From Iamia sp964643485 (GTDB taxonomy: Bacteria; Actinomycetota; Acidimicrobiia; Acidimicrobiales; Iamiaceae), in NCBI GenBank assembly GCA_964643485.1, contig CAZXRA010000152.1:1-7247 (forward strand): DNA of 7,247 nt. The letters are read 5' to 3'. Each line of letters begins with the position of its first letter. The first letter of the stretch is position 1. The translations under genes were made by a program, and so were the position numbers. Below the pieces are notes generated by a model, which was not told where the DNA came from, made no database searches, and was given only the letters and a program-made list of their open reading frames with translations. Positions 1-6,012 of this stretch are shown here, one piece after another.

Positions 1-1
1 C

Positions 2-967
2 GCCTACGGCGGGCACCTCGGCGTCACCACCACCAGCGGTCCTGGCATGGCCCTCAAGGCCGAGGCCATGGGCCTGGCCGTGAGCCTCGAGCTGCCCCTC
101 CTCGTCATCGACATCCAGCGGGGCGGTCCGTCCACCGGCCTCCCCACCAAGACCGAGGCCTCCGACCTCCTCCAGGCCATGTACGGGCGCCATGGCGAGT
201 CCCCCGTGCCCGTCGTCGCCGCCCGCAGCCCGTCGCACTGCTTCGAGGTGGCCATCGAGGCGGCTCGCATCGCCCTGAAGTACCGCACGCCGGTGATCCT
301 CCTGTCCGACGGGTACCTGGCCAACGGCTCGGAGCCCTGGCGCCTCCCCGAGGTGGCCGACCTGCCCGCCATCGCCGTGCCCTTCGCCACCGCCCCCAAC
401 CACGCCGACGCCGAGGGCGAGGCCCTGTTCTGGCCCTACCAGCGCGACCCCGACACGCTGGCCCGGCCGTGGGCCGTTCCGGGCACGCCCGGCCTCGAGC
501 ACCGCATCGGCGGCCTGGAGAAGGAGGACGGCAGCGGCAACATCAGCTACGAGCCCGCCAACCACGAGCACATGGTCGAGCTGCGAGCGGCCCGGGTGGC
601 CGGCATCGCCCACGACATCGCAGCGGTCCCGGTCACCGGCGACGTCGACGACGCCGAGATCCTGGTGCTGGGCTGGGGCTCCACCTGGGGCGCCATCGAC
701 GGTGGGGTCAACCGGTGCCGGGCCCGGGGGATGCGGGTGGCCCACGCCCACCTCACCCATCTCAACCCCTTCCCCCCCGACCTCGGCCCCCTCCTGGCCC
801 GTCACCCCAAGGTGCTGGTGCCGGAGATGAACCTGGGGCAGCTGTCCCGCCTGGTGCGGGCCGAATACCTCGTCGACGCCCGCTCCGTCACCAAGGTACG
901 GGGCGTGCCCTTCACCGCCGCCGAGATCGAGGCGGCCATCACCAAGGAACTGGGCCACCATGGCTGA
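2..967 (+). CDS. korA: 2-oxoacid:ferredoxin oxidoreductase, alpha subunit (KorA type), 5'-truncated
   Basis: This is the C-terminal 321 residues of the alpha subunit of a thiamine-diphosphate-dependent 2-oxoacid:ferredoxin oxidoreductase, probably specific for 2-oxoglutarate. The enzyme makes an acyl-CoA and CO2 and passes electrons to ferredoxin in the cytoplasm. The reading frame is open from the window edge, so the first ATG at 47 is internal. Before it the frame already gives family sequence (AYGGHLGVTTTSGPG). Fragment residues 10-50 carry the conserved TSGPGMALK and DIQRGGPSTGLPTKTE stretches. The C-terminal third has the typical LGWGSTWGAI and VPEMNLGQL blocks of the transketolase C-terminal-like domain. 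The N-terminal part, with any gamma-domain fusion and the YPITP motif, lies outside the window. The stop overlaps the korB start by 8 nt, so the subunits are probably translationally coupled. Family assignment is firm. The substrate is inferred from similarity to actinobacterial KorA. Confidence 0.93.
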   Translation, partial: AYGGHLGVTTTSGPGMALKAEAMGLAVSLELPLLVIDIQRGGPSTGLPTKTEASDLLQAMYGRHGESPVPVVAARSPSHCFEVAIEAARIALKYRTPVILLSDGYLANGSEPWRLPEVADLPAIAVPFATAPNHADAEGEALFWPYQRDPDTLARPWAVPGTPGLEHRIGGLEKEDGSGNISYEPANHEHMVELRAARVAGIAHDIAAVPVTGDVDDAEILVLGWGSTWGAIDGGVNRCRARGMRVAHAHLTHLNPFPPDLGPLLARHPKVLVPEMNLGQLSRLVRAEYLVDARSVTKVRGVPFTAAEIEAAITKELGHHG

Positions 968-1979
968 CGTCCTCGTCCCGCCCCCGGCCACCACCCCCAA
1001 GGACTGGTCGAGTGACCAGGAGCCCCGCTGGTGCCCGGGCTGCGGCGACTACTCGATCCTGAAGGCCGTCCAGATGCTCATGCCCACCCTCGGGGTGAAG
1101 CGGGAGGACACCGTCTTCCTCTCCGGCATCGGCTGTGCCGCCCGCTTCCCGTACTACATGGACACCTACGGGATGCACACCATCCACGGGCGGGCGCCGG
1201 CCATCGCCACCGGCCTGGCCATGGCCCGGCCCGATCTCGACGTGTGGGTCGTCACCGGCGACGGCGACGCCCTCTCGATCGGCGGCAACCACCTCATCCA
1301 CGCCCTGCGCCGCAACATCGACCTCACGATCCTGTTGTTCAACAACCAGATCTACGGCCTCACCAAGGGCCAGTACTCGCCCACCAGCGAGCGGGGGAAG
1401 GTCACCAAGTCGACGCCCTTCGGCAGCCTCGACGCCCCCTTCAACCCGGTGAGCCTGGCCCTGGGGGCCGAGGCCAGCTTCGTGGCCCGCACCCACGACA
1501 TGGACCGGGCCCACATGATGGACACCATCCGCCGGGCCCACGACCACCGGGGCGCGGCCCTGGTCGAGGTGTACCAGAACTGCAACGTCTTCAACGACGG
1601 GGCCTTCGGTGCCATCACCTCCCGCGGCAACCGGGAGGCGATGCTGATCCCCCTGCGCCACGGGGAGCCCATCCGCTTCGGCGTCGACGGGGAGCGCGGC
1701 GTCGTGCTCGCCCCCGACGGGCCCCGCATCGTCGACGTGGCCGAGGTGGGGGAGGAGGCGTTGCTCGTCCACGACGAGACCCGGCCCGACCCCGGGCTGG
1801 CCTTCCTGCTCAGCCGCCTGGCCAGCGGACCCCACGAGCCCACGCCCATCGGCGTGTTCCGGGCCGTCGAGCAGCCCGACTACGGGGCCGAGACCGACCG
1901 TCAGCTCGCCGCGGCCCGGGCCGGTGCGCCCGGCGACCTGGCCGCCCTGCTCCACTCCCGCCCGACCTGGAGCGTGTAG
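960..1979 (+). CDS. korB: 2-oxoacid:ferredoxin oxidoreductase, beta subunit (KorB type)
   Basis: A 339-residue beta subunit that binds thiamine diphosphate and a [4Fe-4S] cluster and pairs with the alpha subunit encoded just upstream. CPGCG at residues 25-29 (C25, C28), C59 in GIGCAARFP and probably C208 in YQNCNVFNDG match the four cluster cysteines of this family. The Mg-ThDP motif starts with GDGDALSIGGNH (residues 100-111) and closes with NNQIYGLTKGQYSPT (128-142). The reaction is CoA-dependent oxidative decarboxylation of a 2-oxoacid, most likely 2-oxoglutarate, with ferredoxin as acceptor. The length is normal for the KorB subgroup, including a roughly 100-residue C-terminal tail beyond the ThDP domain. 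The ATG at 960 lies inside the end of korA, with AAGGA at 944-948 as a moderate ribosome binding site. The gene ends 14 nt before the convergent galE stop. Pyruvate as substrate cannot be excluded from sequence alone. Confidence 0.95.
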   Translation: MADVLVPPPATTPKDWSSDQEPRWCPGCGDYSILKAVQMLMPTLGVKREDTVFLSGIGCAARFPYYMDTYGMHTIHGRAPAIATGLAMARPDLDVWVVTGDGDALSIGGNHLIHALRRNIDLTILLFNNQIYGLTKGQYSPTSERGKVTKSTPFGSLDAPFNPVSLALGAEASFVARTHDMDRAHMMDTIRRAHDHRGAALVEVYQNCNVFNDGAFGAITSRGNREAMLIPLRHGEPIRFGVDGERGVVLAPDGPRIVDVAEVGEEALLVHDETRPDPGLAFLLSRLASGPHEPTPIGVFRAVEQPDYGAETDRQLAAARAGAPGDLAALLHSRPTWSV

Positions 1980-1993
1980 GGGGTGTCTGACCC
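1980..1993. other. Very short convergent gap between korB and galE
   Basis: Only 14 nt separate the korB stop (plus strand) from the galE stop (minus strand). GGGT at 1981-1984 could pair with ACCC at 1990-1993, but the stem is four base pairs and no T run follows on either strand. No usable intrinsic terminator is visible here, so both transcripts probably run into the opposite gene. Confidence 0.5.
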
Positions 1994-2980
1994 TCAGTCC
2001 TCGGGTGGGCCGTCCGGGTGGGCCGAGTGCCAGTTCCAGGCCGAGGTGAGGATGGTCCGCAGGTCGCGGTCGGGCCGCCAGCCCAGCAGGTCGAGGGCCC
2101 GGCGGTTGTCGCCGTAGACCTCGGCCACGTCGCCGGGGCGGCGGGGGGCGTCGACCGAGGGGACGTCGACCCCGCTCACCTCGCGGGTCATGTCGAGAAC
2201 CTCCCGCACCGTCGAGCCCACCCCGGTGCCCAGGTTGACCTGGGTCGTCTCCCCGCCGGCCTCCAGGTACTCCAGGGCCCGGACGTGGGCATCGGCCAGG
2301 TCGTCGACGTGGACGTAGTCGCGGACGCCGGTGCCGTCCCGGGTGGGGTAGTCGGTGCCCATCACCGTCACCTGGGGGATCACTCCCAGGGCCGCCTTCA
2401 TCACCAGGGGGACGAGGTTGAGGGTGACGCTCCAGTCCTCGCCGATGGCGCTGTCGGCCGAGGCGCCGGCAGCGTTGAAGTAGCGCAGGCTCACCGAGCG
2501 CACGTCGTGGATCTCCCCGTACCAGCGCAGCATCAGCTCGACCATGCGCTTGCTCTCGGCGTAGGGGTTCTCGGGGGCCAGTGGGTGGCCCTCGTCGACG
2601 GGCAGGTGCTGGGGCGCGCCGTACACCGAGCAGGTGGAGGAGAAGACGACCTTGTCGACCCCAGCCGTGCGGGCCGCGTCGAAGAGGGCGTTGGCCTTGC
2701 CCACGTTGTTGGCGAAGTAGCGCCCGGGCTGCTCCATCGACTCGCCCGCCGCCTTGTAGGCGGCGAAGTGGATGACCGAGGTGATGCCGTGCTCCTCGAC
2801 GGTGGCCCGCACCTTCTCCTCGTCGGCGATGTCGCCCACGACCAGGGGCGCCCCCAGGGTGGCCTGGCGCCGCCCCTGCTCCAGCCAGTCGTAGATGACC
2901 ACGCTCCGCCCTCGCTCCCGCAGGAGGCGGGCGGTGTGGGAGCCGATGTAGCCGGCCCCCCCGGTGACGAGGACCGTCAC
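1994..2980 (-). CDS. galE: UDP-glucose 4-epimerase (GalE)
   Basis: A 328-residue extended short-chain dehydrogenase that interconverts UDP-glucose and UDP-galactose with tightly bound NAD in the cytoplasm. It supplies galactose for glycans and serves the Leloir pathway. The NAD-binding glycine motif TGGAGYIGSH is at residues 6-15. Other GalE blocks are HFAAYKAAGES (71-81), the catalytic SST at 114-116 with Y140 and K144 (NPYAESK), LRYFNAAGA (165-173), DGTGVRDYVHVDD (215-227) and RRPGD (280-284). Length is close to the 338 residues of the E. coli enzyme. By my alignment from memory, V288 occupies the place of E. coli Y299, the residue that limits the active site. A smaller side chain there could admit UDP-GlcNAc as well. 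The start is GTG at 2980, overlapping the stop of the upstream gene as GTGA, so translation is probably coupled. A related epimerase specificity is possible, but GalE is the best call. Confidence 0.95.
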   Translation of the reverse strand: MTVLVTGGAGYIGSHTARLLRERGRSVVIYDWLEQGRRQATLGAPLVVGDIADEEKVRATVEEHGITSVIHFAAYKAAGESMEQPGRYFANNVGKANALFDAARTAGVDKVVFSSTCSVYGAPQHLPVDEGHPLAPENPYAESKRMVELMLRWYGEIHDVRSVSLRYFNAAGASADSAIGEDWSVTLNLVPLVMKAALGVIPQVTVMGTDYPTRDGTGVRDYVHVDDLADAHVRALEYLEAGGETTQVNLGTGVGSTVREVLDMTREVSGVDVPSVDAPRRPGDVAEVYGDNRRALDLLGWRPDRDLRTILTSAWNWHSAHPDGPPED

Positions 2981-3462
2981 CGATCGTCCTCCGGGGCGCT
3001 CTCGTCGGCGGGAGCGACACCGTCGGCTTCGGCGGCTCGGCGGCTGAGCTCGACGAAGGCCATCTGGAGCTGGGCCAGGGCCTGGCCCAGGGTGGCCTCG
3101 TGCTCACCCAGGCGGCCCTCCAACCCCTTCACCAGGGCGGTCAGGGCGTCGACGGCCAGGGCGGCCTCGGGCAGGTGGGGGGGCTGCTGCGAGAGGTGGA
3201 TGGCCCCCAGCTCGTAGAGGCCCATGGCGTGGTTGGCCACGACGCTGGCCGCCGGCGTGCGAGCCAGCTCCTCGCGGGCTCGGGCCATCTCGGCGATCAT
3301 CTGCTCGGCCTGGGCCCGCTCCTCGGGGGACATGGCGGCCAGGGCCGCCTCCATCTCCGGATCGAGCTCGGGGCGGGCTGGCGGGGGGCCGTCGTCCGGT
3401 TCGGAGGCGGGGCGGGAGCGGGGCACCTCGTGCTCGCCGCCGGGGGTCCACAGGCTGCTCAT
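2977..3462 (-). CDS. DUF1844 domain-containing protein
   Basis: A 161-residue protein of unknown function. Residues about 70-140 resemble the DUF1844 family: a helical stretch with NHAMGLYELGAIHLSQQPP, then LAVDALTALVKGLEGRLGEHE, and a final LAQLQMAF. The first 35 residues are rich in Pro, Glu, Asp and Arg and look disordered. Residues 36-68 form a charged helix (EMEAALAAMSPEERAQAEQM). The tail is acidic. No signal peptide or membrane segment is seen, so it should be cytoplasmic. The ATG is preceded by a near-perfect Shine-Dalgarno (AAGGAGG on the minus strand, 4 nt before the start), which fixes the start. It is transcribed away from infC and overlaps galE by 4 nt. As far as I recall, DUF1844 genes often sit beside infC in Actinobacteria, which supports the call. 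No function can be assigned. Confidence 0.82.
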   Translation of the reverse strand: MSSLWTPGGEHEVPRSRPASEPDDGPPPARPELDPEMEAALAAMSPEERAQAEQMIAEMARAREELARTPAASVVANHAMGLYELGAIHLSQQPPHLPEAALAVDALTALVKGLEGRLGEHEATLGQALAQLQMAFVELSRRAAEADGVAPADESAPEDDR

Positions 3463-3466
3463 GCGT

Positions 3467-3473
3467 CCTCCTT
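3467..3473 (-). promoter_or_regulatory. Strong ribosome binding site of the DUF1844 gene
   Basis: On the minus strand the bases read AAGGAGG, a 7-nt match to the anti-Shine-Dalgarno sequence, ending 4 nt before the ATG. It is the strongest ribosome binding site I see in the window and confirms the start at 3462. Confidence 0.8.
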
Positions 3474-3530
3474 ATCAGGTGTCGGCGCCGGCGTGGTGAT
3501 CGGGTGCCGGGCCCGTCCGTCCGCCGAGTG

Positions 3531-3560
3531 TTGCAGCCGGGGCCGGAACGCCCGTACCCT
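3531..3560 (+). promoter_or_regulatory. Candidate sigma-70-type promoter for infC-rpmI-rplT
   Basis: TTGCAG at 3531-3536 is a good -35 match. TACCCT at 3555-3560 fits the actinobacterial -10 pattern TANNNT. The spacer is 18 nt. Transcription would start near 3567 and give a leader of about 195 nt before infC. This is prediction by eye. Its location between divergent genes and just ahead of a structured leader makes it credible. Confidence 0.5.
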
Positions 3561-3566
3561 GTGCGC

Positions 3567-3700
3567 CGCAACAGAAGAACGGAAGTGGGGCCTCGGCTCC
3601 CACCCGGCCACCCCAGGTGCGCCGGGTCGATCGATGCAAGGCCCTTCGGGGCTGCCTGCGGACGTCGGCTCCCGGCGTCCGCGTCGTCGTTTTTTCGGCG
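3567..3700 (+). ncRNA. Structured 5' leader of infC, possible transcription attenuator
   Basis: Between the candidate promoter and infC lie successive hairpins. H1 pairs 3585-3589 with 3599-3603 and is weak. H2 pairs 3603-3612 with 3616-3626, giving ten base pairs, one bulged C (3620) and a three-base loop. H3 pairs 3641-3644 with 3649-3652 around a TTCG tetraloop closed by C-G, with three more pairs below a two-base bulge (3636-3638 with 3653-3655). H4 pairs 3658-3668 with 3672-3682, eleven pairs with one G-T wobble and a CTC loop. Six T follow at 3690-3695. The T run starts 7 nt after the stem, so H4 is not a textbook terminator. In Firmicutes and enterobacteria, infC-rpmI-rplT leaders are known to be controlled by L20. 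Whether this leader works the same way is inference. Confidence 0.5.
3658..3695 (+). terminator. GC-rich hairpin plus T6, possible attenuator ahead of infC
   Basis: An 11-bp stem (3658-3668 with 3672-3682) with a three-base loop is followed, after 7 nt, by six T. This is the longest T run I noticed in this very GC-rich window. The gap weakens the case for efficient intrinsic termination. The position inside an infC leader suggests conditional rather than constitutive termination. Confidence 0.35.
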
Positions 3701-3744
3701 TGGTCGCACCCCCCGTCCATCGCACCGGAGGAAGCACCCACCGC

Positions 3745-3765
3745 ATGAAGGAAGACCGGCCATAG
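3745..3765 (+). other. Six-codon mini-ORF overlapping the infC start
   Basis: ATG at 3745 opens a six-codon frame (MKEDRP) ending with TAG at 3763-3765. That stop shares two bases with the ATA codon at 3762-3764, the likely infC start (ATAG). GGAGG at 3727-3731 is a possible ribosome binding site, 13 nt before the ATG, which is longer than ideal. The mini-ORF contains the infC Shine-Dalgarno. It could be chance, or a coupling device that brings ribosomes to a poor start codon. Confidence 0.3.
3747..3755 (+). promoter_or_regulatory. infC ribosome binding site
   Basis: The purine run GAAGGAAGA, with core AAGGA at 3748-3752, lies 9 nt before the ATA codon at 3762. This is normal Shine-Dalgarno spacing, and it supports ATA as the infC start rather than the distant upstream ATG or GTG codons. 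Confidence 0.55.
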
Positions 3766-4478
3766 CTGCGCCGCCCAACGACGAGCCTCGCATCAACGAC
3801 CGCATCCGGGCCCGAGAGGTCCGGTTGGTCGGGGCAGACGGGTCCCAGATCGGGATCCGGCCATTGCCCGAGGCTCTCGCCATCGCCCGCGACCTGGACC
3901 TCGACCTGGTCGAGGTGGCCGACAAGGCCAACCCGCCCGTCTGCCGGATCATGGATTACGGCAAGTACAAGTACGAGGCGGCCCAGAAGGCCAAGGAGTC
4001 GCGCCGCAAGAGCACCAACGTCGTCATCAAGGAGATGAAGTACCGGCCCAAGATCGGGTCCGGCGACTTCGACACCAAGACCAAGAAGGTCGAGCGGTTC
4101 CTCGGCGAGGGCCACAAGGTGAAGGTGACGATCATGTTCCGGGGCCGGGAGATGGCCCATCCCGAGCTGGGCAAGAAGATCCTCGACCACGTGGCCGAGG
4201 ACGTCGCCCACCTGGCCCGGGTGGAAGTGGTGCCCAAGCTCGACGGTCGCAACATGATCATGGTGCTCGCCCCCGACAAGCGGGCCCAAGCCGCCCACGC
4301 CGCCAAGCTCAAGGAGGAGGCCGACACGTCAGATGGCGACGGTGCCGTCCCCCTCTCCATGGACTCCGCTGCTCCTCCTTCCGCTGACACCCCTCGGCCC
4401 GAGGTCCCCGAACCGGCCCCGACGCTCGAGATCGATCCCGAACCCGAAGCCGTCGTCGACGACGCCGCCGCTTCCTGA
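3762..4478 (+). CDS. infC: Translation initiation factor IF-3, probable ATA start
   Basis: IF3 binds the 30S subunit, keeps 50S away and checks the start codon and initiator tRNA. Counting from ATA at 3762 the protein has 238 residues. The N domain (about 9-80) contains EPRINDRIRAREVRLVG, LDLVEVA and IMDYGKYKYEAAQKAKES. A basic linker follows. The C domain (about 86-172) has IKEMKYRPKI, VKVTIMFRGREMAHPELG and DGRNMIMVLAP. Residues about 185-238 form an acidic, Pro/Ala-rich tail, probably disordered. The frame is open back to 3504, but that segment is Arg/Pro-rich, unlike IF3, and overlaps the promoter and leader. Between about 3631 and 3762 it has no ATG, GTG, TTG, CTG or ATH codon. ATA follows a well-spaced AAGGA. 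Non-AUG starts on infC are known (AUU in E. coli) and let IF3 limit its own synthesis. Function is certain and the start is probable. Confidence 0.95.
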   Translation: MAAPPNDEPRINDRIRAREVRLVGADGSQIGIRPLPEALAIARDLDLDLVEVADKANPPVCRIMDYGKYKYEAAQKAKESRRKSTNVVIKEMKYRPKIGSGDFDTKTKKVERFLGEGHKVKVTIMFRGREMAHPELGKKILDHVAEDVAHLARVEVVPKLDGRNMIMVLAPDKRAQAAHAAKLKEEADTSDGDGAVPLSMDSAAPPSADTPRPEVPEPAPTLEIDPEPEAVVDDAAAS

Positions 4479-4495
4479 ACCCCAGGGAAACCGAC

Positions 4496-4693
4496 ATGCC
4501 CAAGATGAAGACCCACCGCGGCGCGGCCAAGCGCTTCAAGACCACCGGCACCGGCAAGCTCCGGCGCCAGCAGGCCAACAAGCGCCACATCCTGGAGAAG
4601 AAGCCGTCCACCCGCACCCGGCGCCTCTCGGCCGATGTCGACGTGGCCCCCGGCGACGCCCCCCGCATCGAGCGCCTGCTCGGCCGCCGCTAG
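4496..4693 (+). CDS. rpmI: 50S ribosomal protein L35 (bL35)
   Basis: A 65-residue, strongly basic protein of the large ribosomal subunit. The opening MPKMKTHRGAAKRFKTTGTG is the bL35 signature, followed by HILEKKPSTRTRRL. Length is the normal 64-66. It starts 17 nt after the infC stop, with a weak AGGGAAA ahead of the ATG at 4496, so its translation may lean on flow through infC. The order infC-rpmI-rplT is conserved in bacteria and allows joint control. Nothing unusual is seen in the protein. Confidence 0.98.
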   Translation: MPKMKTHRGAAKRFKTTGTGKLRRQQANKRHILEKKPSTRTRRLSADVDVAPGDAPRIERLLGRR

Positions 4694-4737
4694 CGCCGAC
4701 GCCGTCCCGACCGACCTGAGGAGAAGAGGAGCGAACC

Positions 4738-5100
4738 ATGGCCCGCGTCAAGCGATCCGTCAGCAGCAAGAAGCACCGCAAGGCGACCCTCGAGCGCGCC
4801 AAGGGCTACTACGGCAACAAGAGCCGGTCCTACCGCGCCGCCAACGAGCAGGTGATGCACTCCCTGCAGTACGCCTACCGCGACCGCCGGGCCCGCAAGG
4901 GCGAGTTCCGGAAGCTGTGGATCCAGCGCATCAACGCCGCCTGCCGGGAGAACGGCACGTCCTACAGCCGCTTCATCAGTGGGCTGCGCCTGGCCCAGGT
5001 CGACGTCGACCGCAAGGTGCTGGCCGACCTGGCCGTCACCGACCCCCAGGCCTTCGCCGCCCTGGTGAAGGTGGCCGACGAGGCCCAGCCCGCGGCCTGA
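4738..5100 (+). CDS. rplT: 50S ribosomal protein L20 (bL20)
   Basis: A 120-residue basic protein that binds 23S rRNA early in 50S assembly. In several bacteria it also represses its own infC-rpmI-rplT operon. MARVKRSVSSKKHRKATLERAKGYYG (residues 1-26), RDRRARKGEFRKLWIQRINAA (48-68) and SYSRFISGL are family blocks. The long basic N-terminal arm and the globular C-terminal RNA-binding part (from about 60) are both intact. GAGGAG at 4726-4731, 6 nt before the ATG, is a good ribosome binding site. The 44-nt gap after rpmI shows no terminator. The methyltransferase gene begins 24 nt further on, so it is probably on the same transcript. Confidence 0.98.
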   Translation: MARVKRSVSSKKHRKATLERAKGYYGNKSRSYRAANEQVMHSLQYAYRDRRARKGEFRKLWIQRINAACRENGTSYSRFISGLRLAQVDVDRKVLADLAVTDPQAFAALVKVADEAQPAA

Positions 5101-5124
5101 GCTGCGCCTGATTGCGGCTGCTGC

Positions 5125-6012
5125 ATGAGCCGCACCGAACACCCGTCGGATCCGCCTTCGCCCCCCGGGCCGGGCGGATCCGGCGCGTTCGCCCCGTTGT
5201 CACCGCGGAACCCCCGGGTGGTGGAGCTGGGCCGCTTGGCCCGCCAGCGTCGGGCCCGAGAGGAGAGTGGACGCTTCGTCCTCGACGGGCCCGTCCTGCT
5301 GGTCGAGGCGTTGGACGCCGGGGTCACGGTCGAGGCCGTCTATGCCGACCCCGAGGCCCTCGGGCGGGACGACGTGGCCGAGGCCCTGGCCCGGGCCGAG
5401 GGCCAGGGCCTCCCGGTGTGGGCCGTCGAGGGCGGCCTACGCCGACACGTGGAGGTGTCCACGCCCCATGGACTGGCGGCCGTCGCCCGCATCCCTGCCC
5501 CGGCACCTGTCGTCGCGCCCGACGCCGCTGCTCTCCACCTCGTGCTCGCCGGAGTGGCTGATCCCGGGAACGCCGGCACCCTCCTCCGCACGGCCGAGGC
5601 CGTCGGAGCCAGCTCGGTGGTGCTCACCGACGGCTCCGTGGATCCCTGGTCGCCCAAGGTGGTGCGGGCCTCGGCCGGATCGGTCCTCCGCGTGCCGATA
5701 CGGGACGGGTCGGCCCCGGTCGTCCTGGCCGAGTTGGCCGCCGCCGGTGTCCGCCTCGTCGGCACCCGGGCCCGGGACGGGCGGGCCCCGGACGAGGTCG
5801 ATCTCACCGGACCCGTCGCCCTGGCGCTGGGCAGCGAGGCCCACGGCCTGCCCGACGACGTCGTCCCTCTCGTCGACGAGTGGGTGTCGTTGCCCATGCA
5901 GGGCCGGGTCGAGTCGCTGAACGTGGCCGTGGCCGGTTCGGTGCTGGCCTTCGAGGCCGTGCGGCAACGATCCCGCACCGGGGCGTCGCCGGCGGCGACG
6001 ATGGAGGGGTGA
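5125..6012 (+). CDS. SpoU/TrmH-family RNA 2'-O-methyltransferase (probable 23S rRNA, TsnR-like)
   Basis: A 295-residue SAM-dependent methyltransferase with the SPOUT knot fold. Residues about 30-125 match the substrate-binding domain (NPRVVELGRL, GRFVLDGPVLLVEAL, HGLAAVARIP). Residues 137-277 are the catalytic domain. Motif 1 is DPGNAGTLLRTAEA (146-159, with N149 and R155), motif 2 is LGSEAHGLP (235-243), and motif 3 is MQGRVESLNVAVAGSVL (258-274). These indicate ribose 2'-O methylation of rRNA or tRNA, and placement after rplT favours 23S rRNA. The target nucleotide cannot be read from sequence. The similarly placed mycobacterial gene is called tsnR, but I leave the symbol blank. The first 28 residues are Pro/Gly-rich and the ATG lacks a clear Shine-Dalgarno, so the true start could be a little downstream. 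The stop TGA overlaps the GTG of the kinase gene. Confidence 0.92.
   Translation: MSRTEHPSDPPSPPGPGGSGAFAPLSPRNPRVVELGRLARQRRAREESGRFVLDGPVLLVEALDAGVTVEAVYADPEALGRDDVAEALARAEGQGLPVWAVEGGLRRHVEVSTPHGLAAVARIPAPAPVVAPDAAALHLVLAGVADPGNAGTLLRTAEAVGASSVVLTDGSVDPWSPKVVRASAGSVLRVPIRDGSAPVVLAELAAAGVRLVGTRARDGRAPDEVDLTGPVALALGSEAHGLPDDVVPLVDEWVSLPMQGRVESLNVAVAGSVLAFEAVRQRSRTGASPAATMEG

Noticed and set aside
939..3107. A 722-codon minus-strand open frame spanning korB and galE
   Set aside because: It is antisense to korB and out of frame over galE. The composition is dominated by Arg, Gly, Pro and His with no family motif, as expected for shadow frames in very GC-rich DNA.
2018..3217. A 399-codon plus-strand open frame opposite galE and the DUF1844 gene
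   Set aside because: Its Val/Gly/Asp/His-rich sequence is the mirror of galE codon bias, with no recognisable domain, while galE on the other strand is unmistakable.
3627..3634. TCGATCGA palindrome in the infC leader as an operator site
   Set aside because: A single 8-bp palindrome without a repeated half-site or known regulator consensus is too weak to call.
3504..3761. An 86-codon N-terminal extension of IF3 from ATG 3504
   Set aside because: The segment is Arg/Pro-rich, unlike IF3, and it covers the candidate promoter and all leader hairpins. IF3 similarity begins only after the ATA codon at 3762, which has a well-spaced Shine-Dalgarno.
3459..4298. A 279-codon minus-strand open frame opposite infC
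   Set aside because: It is antisense to a certain infC, has no motif of its own, and its His/Leu/Gly/Val bias follows from infC codon usage.
5880..6008. Extending the histidine kinase upstream to ATG 5880 to give it a sensor region
   Set aside because: The extra 43 residues lie over the methyltransferase C-terminus, are Gly/Arg/Ala-rich, and contain no membrane segment or sensor motif.
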